From contig CALCMV010000009.1 of assembly GCA_937967535.1 (NCBI GenBank), positions 1-7,870 on the forward strand: a stretch of 7,870 bases of DNA, read 5' to 3'. Origin of the DNA: an uncultured Saprospiraceae bacterium. Lineage in GTDB: Bacteria; Bacteroidota; Bacteroidia; Chitinophagales; Saprospiraceae. Shown one piece after another: positions 5,661 to 7,870 of the stretch. The notes beneath the pieces are model-generated. The model was not told the DNA's origin. It saw only the letters and a program-made list of their open reading frames with translations, and did no database searches. Within the stretch, counting starts at the first letter, position 1, and every line of letters begins with the position of its first letter. A program made the translations under genes and the position numbers.

Positions 5661-5692
5661 AAATTAGCTGTAAAGTTAATTGTTTTATTTGA

Positions 5693-5713
5693 TAATTAGC
5701 AAATTAGCAATTA
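5693..5713. repeat. Tandem AATTAGCA word repeat
   Basis: aattagcaaattagcaatt is two tandem copies of an 8-bp unit plus a partial third. It is a short low-complexity stretch of the same style as the neighbouring repeats. Confidence 0.5.
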
Positions 5714-5768
5714 ATGATTTTTTATTATGTTGAATAACAAGAACTTGAAAACAATGAGGACTATCGGT

Positions 5769-5803
5769 TCAGTTCATAGTTGCGAGTTCATAGTTCATAG
5801 TTT
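5769..5803. repeat. GTTCATAG word repeat
   Basis: The word gttcatagtt occurs, is interrupted by gcga, then recurs twice more (gttcatagttcatagtt). Imperfect tandem arrangement with a unit of about 7 bp. Confidence 0.55.
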
Positions 5804-5890
5804 TTACAAAACAATATTAACTAAGTACCAATTAGTAATGTGTTCGTCAATTTTGAATTTTGAATGAAAACGAAGACATTAAATTAGGAG

Positions 5891-6029
5891 GTGTTCGAGT
5901 AAAATAGGGAATAGTTGCAAGGCGAATTTTTTATGAAAAACGGGTGTCTGAATATTCAAATATCCATTTTTAACAAAACAATTCGCCTTGCAACTCGCAT
6001 ATAATATTTACCCCATTTTTGTCGAACAC
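5891..6029. repeat. MITE-like imperfect inverted repeat with 16-bp perfect core
   Basis: The ends gtgttcga (5891-5898) and tcgaacac (6022-6029) are perfect inverts. Inside, agttgcaaggcgaatt (5913-5928) pairs perfectly with aattcgccttgcaact (5980-5995), and weaker pairing continues inward (gaaaaacgg with ccattttt). The right arm has about 11 extra bases between outer and core blocks. No coding capacity and no convincing target duplication (flanks aggag / aggtg). It could be a non-autonomous element or a long stable RNA hairpin. Confidence 0.75.
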
Positions 6030-6033
6030 AGGT

Positions 6034-6098
6034 GTCCGCAGTTGAACGCGAGTTTGTTTCACGTTGGGCTGCGGACTGCCGACTGATAAACTGCGGAC
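6034..6098. repeat. Hairpin of GTCCGCAGTT words near the end of the LOG gene
   Basis: gtccgcagtt (6034-6043) and aactgcggac (6089-6098) are perfect 10-bp inverts. The interior repeats the word again (ctgcggactgccgactg, 6070-6086). It is GC-richer than its surroundings. It lies 27 bp beyond the stop of the minus-strand LOG gene, so it may act as a 3' hairpin, though there is no following U-tract on the minus strand. Confidence 0.5.
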
Positions 6099-6100
6099 TA

Positions 6101-6124
6101 TTTTAGAACGTGTTTGAAAAATTT
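6101..6124 (-). repeat. Recurring AAACATGCTCTTA-like motif, copy after the LOG gene
   Basis: On the minus strand, tttttcaaacacgttctaaa follows the LOG stop codon within a few bases. It matches the 1101-1120 motif (ttccaaacatgctctta) with a few changes and has the same orientation relative to the upstream gene. This is the most diverged copy. Confidence 0.35.
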
Positions 6125-6125
6125 C

Positions 6126-6851
6126 TTAGCCCATCGTATAATTCGGTTTCAATTCTCCTACGGCTTCTTCTGCGTAGAAATTATTGATGTATTCGACTGC
6201 TTCATCAATACTATCTGTAATGAGTACAAGGTCGAGGTCTTTTTCGCTGATATTGCCATGTACTTCGAGCAGGGTGTGGCGTATCCATTCTTCCATACCC
6301 GTCCAAAATTCTGCGCCCATCAAAACAACAGGTACGCGGTCTATTTTTCCGGTTTGAATCAAGGTAAGTACCTCAAAAAGTTCATCCATCGTACCAAAAC
6401 CGCCCGGCATCGTTACGAATGCCTGTGCGTATTTGACGAACATTACTTTTCGGATAAAAAAGTAATTGTGATTAAGGTTTTTATCAATGTCAATATAAGG
6501 ATTGTGGCTTTGCTCAAAAGGCAATTCAATATTCAAGCCCACAGAGGTGCCACCTGCCAATTTCGCGCCTTTATTGCCTGCTTCCATGATGCCCGGTCCG
6601 CCTCCGGTGATGACACCGTAGCCTTCCTGCACGAGTCGTTTGGCTACATCTACCGCCAGTTCGTAGTATTTCGTGCCGGGCTTGGTGCGTGCCGACCCAA
6701 ATATAGATACACAAGGTTCTATCTTATTCATTCGCTCAAATCCTTCTACAAATTCGGCGATTACCTTAAACATTGTCCAGGAGTTTTCTCCTTTAATTTC
6801 GCTCCATTTTTTTTGTGGTTTGGCAGGAACGGTCATTTGCTGTTCACTCAT
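6126..6851 (-). CDS. LOG/TIGR00730-family Rossmann-fold protein (nucleotide 5'-monophosphate phosphoribohydrolase-like)
   Basis: A 241-residue member of the lysine-decarboxylase-like/LOG family. Characterised members cleave the N-glycosidic bond of cytokinin riboside monophosphates or of ordinary NMPs, releasing base and ribose 5-phosphate. The defining motifs are intact: GGGPGIMEAGNKGA (83-96) and PGGFGTMDE (149-157), with R134/K135 in FFIRKVMF between them; E157 and R134 are the expected catalytic pair. SIFGSAR (49-55) is the first Rossmann strand and loop, and SVGLNIELPFEQ (103-114) is a further family signature. The 45-residue N-terminal extension before the Rossmann core (WSEIKGENSWTMFKVIAEFVEGFERM) is common in bacterial type II LOGs, and total length fits. 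Older databases call such proteins lysine decarboxylases, which is incorrect. It is monocistronic as far as can be seen, 613 bp upstream of parA on the same strand. Start at 6851 has an A/T-rich leader. Confidence 0.94.
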   Translation of the reverse strand: MSEQQMTVPAKPQKKWSEIKGENSWTMFKVIAEFVEGFERMNKIEPCVSIFGSARTKPGTKYYELAVDVAKRLVQEGYGVITGGGPGIMEAGNKGAKLAGGTSVGLNIELPFEQSHNPYIDIDKNLNHNYFFIRKVMFVKYAQAFVTMPGGFGTMDELFEVLTLIQTGKIDRVPVVLMGAEFWTGMEEWIRHTLLEVHGNISEKDLDLVLITDSIDEAVEYINNFYAEEAVGELKPNYTMG

Positions 6852-6952
6852 ATAATTATTTTATACACTTTGAAAATGGTTAAGTACATGCTATTCATAC
6901 GAATAAGGGATTGGATAAAATGTTGGTTTTAAGAACCCTCTTAACCCGAATA

Positions 6953-6975
6953 CGAGGCATTTTGAAAATGCCTTG
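6953..6975. promoter_or_regulatory. Small palindrome upstream of the LOG gene
   Basis: aggcattttgaaaatgcct (6955-6973) is a perfect 9+1+9 palindrome, extendable by a G-T and a C-G pair on the outside. It lies about 100 bp upstream of the LOG start codon. It could be an operator for a dimeric regulator, but neither a promoter nor a regulator is identifiable, so the regulatory reading is speculative. Confidence 0.35.
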
Positions 6976-7374
6976 CATCTATTTTATTACTTGATTTCCA
7001 AAGTATTGTAAATTTAACCCATTATTCGCATTATTCATTTAATGTTGACACAAAAACAAGCATATTAAGACTTTATTTTGTTAAGTGCAAGGTATTTAGT
7101 GATTTAGTGAAATGAAAATACCCTTCGATTTGCTTTAAATAAAATAAATTCTTAAATTTACTATCTTAAAAAGAAAATTTTAACAAATATATCGGGTTCT
7201 AAATTATTTATTTTCAGGCATATTTTTCAATATAAACAATTAAAATTCAGCTTATTATAAGCAGGAAAGCAGCATTTAAAAATATTGTTTGAATCATTTT
7301 TATTTCAGCGCAATTAAATTTATTTACATAATTTTGAAAATCCTTAAAAATAAAAATTTTATGATGGAGGGTGT

Positions 7375-7418
7375 AAGGGAGGAGATTATTTATATAATCA
7401 ACCTCCCTTCTTTTTTTT
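7375..7418 (+). terminator. Intrinsic terminator without a recognised gene
   Basis: aagggagg (7375-7382) pairs with cctccctt (7402-7409); the stem continues through gattat / ataatc after a small bulge. It is followed directly by cttttttt. Stem strength and U-tract are those of a rho-independent terminator reading left to right. No protein gene lies upstream on that strand within about 500 bp. Confidence 0.75.
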
Positions 7419-7454
7419 AAGAGAATAAAACAAGCTCTTCAAAGCGTATAAAAT

Positions 7455-7495
7455 AAAACGGATTTGTAATTATTACAAATCCGTTTTTCTTTTTG
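7455..7495. terminator. Perfect hairpin with T-tracts, bidirectional terminator
   Basis: aaaacggatttgtaat (7455-7470) and attacaaatccgtttt (7472-7487) are exact 16-bp inverts around a single base. The right side runs into ttctttttg; the left side read on the minus strand gives ttttattttat. It can therefore terminate in both directions. It lies 37 bp after the previous terminator. Confidence 0.75.
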
Positions 7496-7515
7496 AGGGT
7501 GCTAGTGCCGTAACC

Positions 7516-7540
7516 CGTTATTCGTTGACTCGTTATTCGT
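7516..7540. repeat. CGTTATTCGTT word repeat
   Basis: cgttattcgttgactcgtta continues with ttcgtt: the same ATTCGT word family as upstream of parA (5513-5580), here in a spacer with no adjacent start codon. Confidence 0.5.
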
Positions 7541-7626
7541 TTTTTAACTAATTAATAATCAGTAACTTACTGTAATTTTTAATTGTCAATGAATTACGAA
7601 TTAAACCACTAGGATAAAATCTTTAA

Positions 7627-7642
7627 TTTTAATATGCTCTTA
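7627..7642 (+). repeat. ATGCTCTTA motif copy
   Basis: ttttaatatgctctta matches the outer end of the 34-200 element (tttaaacatgctctta, 189-204) at most positions. No gene lies directly upstream here, unlike the copies at 1101 and 6124. Confidence 0.4.
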
Positions 7643-7731
7643 AGTGAGTGGCCGGACTGAACTAATCGACACTTTCAGTTTTCATAATTCATTGAAAATG
7701 AATTATTTATTTAAACTTAAACTTTCCCGAC

Positions 7732-7865
7732 CATACTACTATACATCGCCACGAAGGCACAAAGACACAAAGAATTTTAAAAATTATATTTACTTAATTA
7801 TCAGCGATTTACCCTTTGTGTCTTTGTGACTTTGTGGCAAGGTTCTCATCATGTATAGTAGTATG
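7732..7865. repeat. Large composite hairpin with CACAAAGA words
   Basis: The outer arms catactactatacat (7732-7746) and atgtatagtagtatg (7851-7865) are perfect 15-bp inverts. Inside, cacaaagacacaaag (7758-7772) and ctttgtgtctttgtg (7814-7828) are perfect 15-bp inverts, flanked by gccac / gtggc. The loop is AT-rich. The GCCACGAAGGCACAAAGACA type of word is, from memory, a widely dispersed intergenic repeat in Bacteroidota and other environmental bacteria. The right end lies 5 bp from the window edge, so a longer element cannot be excluded. Confidence 0.75.
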
Positions 7866-7870
7866 TTTCC

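Larger units (their letters stand above)
5513..6125. other. Repeat-rich non-coding spacer between LOG gene and parA
   Basis: 613 bp without a credible gene. In order it holds ATTCGT repeats (5513-5660), AATTAGCA repeats (about 5693-5713), GTTCATAG repeats (about 5769-5803), TTTTGAA repeats (about 5851-5866), a MITE-like hairpin (5891-6029), a GC-richer hairpin (6034-6098) and a copy of the AAACATGCTCTTA-like motif (6101-6124, minus). The parA promoter must lie here, but no exact TAnnTTTG box was found at a sensible place. Confidence 0.7.
6852..7870. other. About 1 kb non-coding region with terminators and a terminal hairpin
   Basis: No credible protein gene on either strand. The region holds a small palindrome (6953-6975) upstream of the LOG gene, atttagtg words (7094-7110), a very AT-rich stretch (about 7130-7360), two terminator-like hairpins (7375-7418 and 7455-7495), cgttattcg words (7516-7540), a copy of the ATGCTCTTA motif (7627-7642) and a large hairpin at the end (7732-7865). 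The terminators suggest an unrecognised plus-strand transcript. Confidence 0.7.

Noticed and set aside
5513..5803. Word-repeat clusters as a possible CRISPR array
   Set aside because: Units are 6-10 bp, imperfect and without regular spacers of 30 bp or so; no cas genes are present.
5513..6125. ParB-binding parS site or parB gene near parA
   Set aside because: No TGTTTCACGTGAAACA-like palindrome and no ParB-like frame was seen. tgtttcacgttgg (6055-6067) shares the left half of parS, but the right half does not match.
6114..6932. Long plus-strand open frame (272 codons) opposite the LOG gene
   Set aside because: It is antisense to a gene with intact family motifs, is rich in Phe/Tyr/Cys/His as expected of a shadow frame, and matches no known protein pattern.
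7361..7420. Mini-ORF encoding MMEGVREEIIYIINLPSFF across the first orphan terminator
   Set aside because: The stem and T-tract explain the sequence fully. A 19-residue frame is easily found by chance, and no downstream gene exists for a leader peptide to control.
7644..7829. Plus-strand open frame of 61 codons at the right end
   Set aside because: It lies in the hairpin repeat region and half of it is the left arm of the CACAAAGA repeat; no sign of coding.

Overview
The window looks like chromosomal DNA of a member of the Bacteroidota. The protein types fit that phylum, start codons follow A-rich stretches rather than Shine-Dalgarno sequences, coding DNA of roughly 50% G+C alternates with very AT-rich spacers, and the spacers are full of short repeated 'words' and imperfect palindromes. 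No rRNA, tRNA or taxonomic marker is present, so the lineage cannot be refined.

Layout. 1-576 is non-coding and holds a large imperfect inverted repeat (34-200) and a nested pair of short inverted repeats (227-395). Two plus-strand genes follow: a gamma-class carbonic anhydrase-like hexapeptide-repeat protein (577-1089) and a DUF456 membrane protein (1228-1731). A perfect 52-bp palindrome (1780-1831) ends this block and also terminates the convergent minus-strand block. That block, in transcription order, is a Soj-type ParA ATPase (5512-4721), an ABC/OLD-type AAA ATPase (4696-3329), a small protein with a PD-(D/E)xK-nuclease-like motif (3338-2679), a cupin (2695-2354) and a ribbon-helix-helix (RHH) protein with a repeat-bearing N-terminal half (2271-1825). 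Spacings and overlaps (24-bp gap, 10-bp overlap, 17-bp overlap, 82-bp gap) suggest one operon. 5513-6125 is a repeat-rich spacer with a MITE-like hairpin (5891-6029). A LOG/TIGR00730-family gene follows (6851-6126, minus). 6852-7870 has no recognisable protein gene but carries two strong terminator-like hairpins and, at the very end, a large hairpin built of CACAAAGA words.

How the genes may work together. The ATPase and its overlapping partner form a tight two-gene module with the architecture of ATPase-plus-nuclease anti-phage systems. The pair is much more AT-rich than parA and the cupin on either side, as if inserted into an existing operon. The RHH protein at the far end has a basic N-terminus and three copies of a short F/G-x-L-x-x-L-F/I motif resembling the ParA-contacting N-terminal box of ParB. 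The inferred original unit is therefore ParA plus RHH adaptor, now separated by the ATPase/nuclease pair and the cupin. The nuclease assignment, the insertion and the ParA-RHH partnership are all inferences from sequence reading alone.
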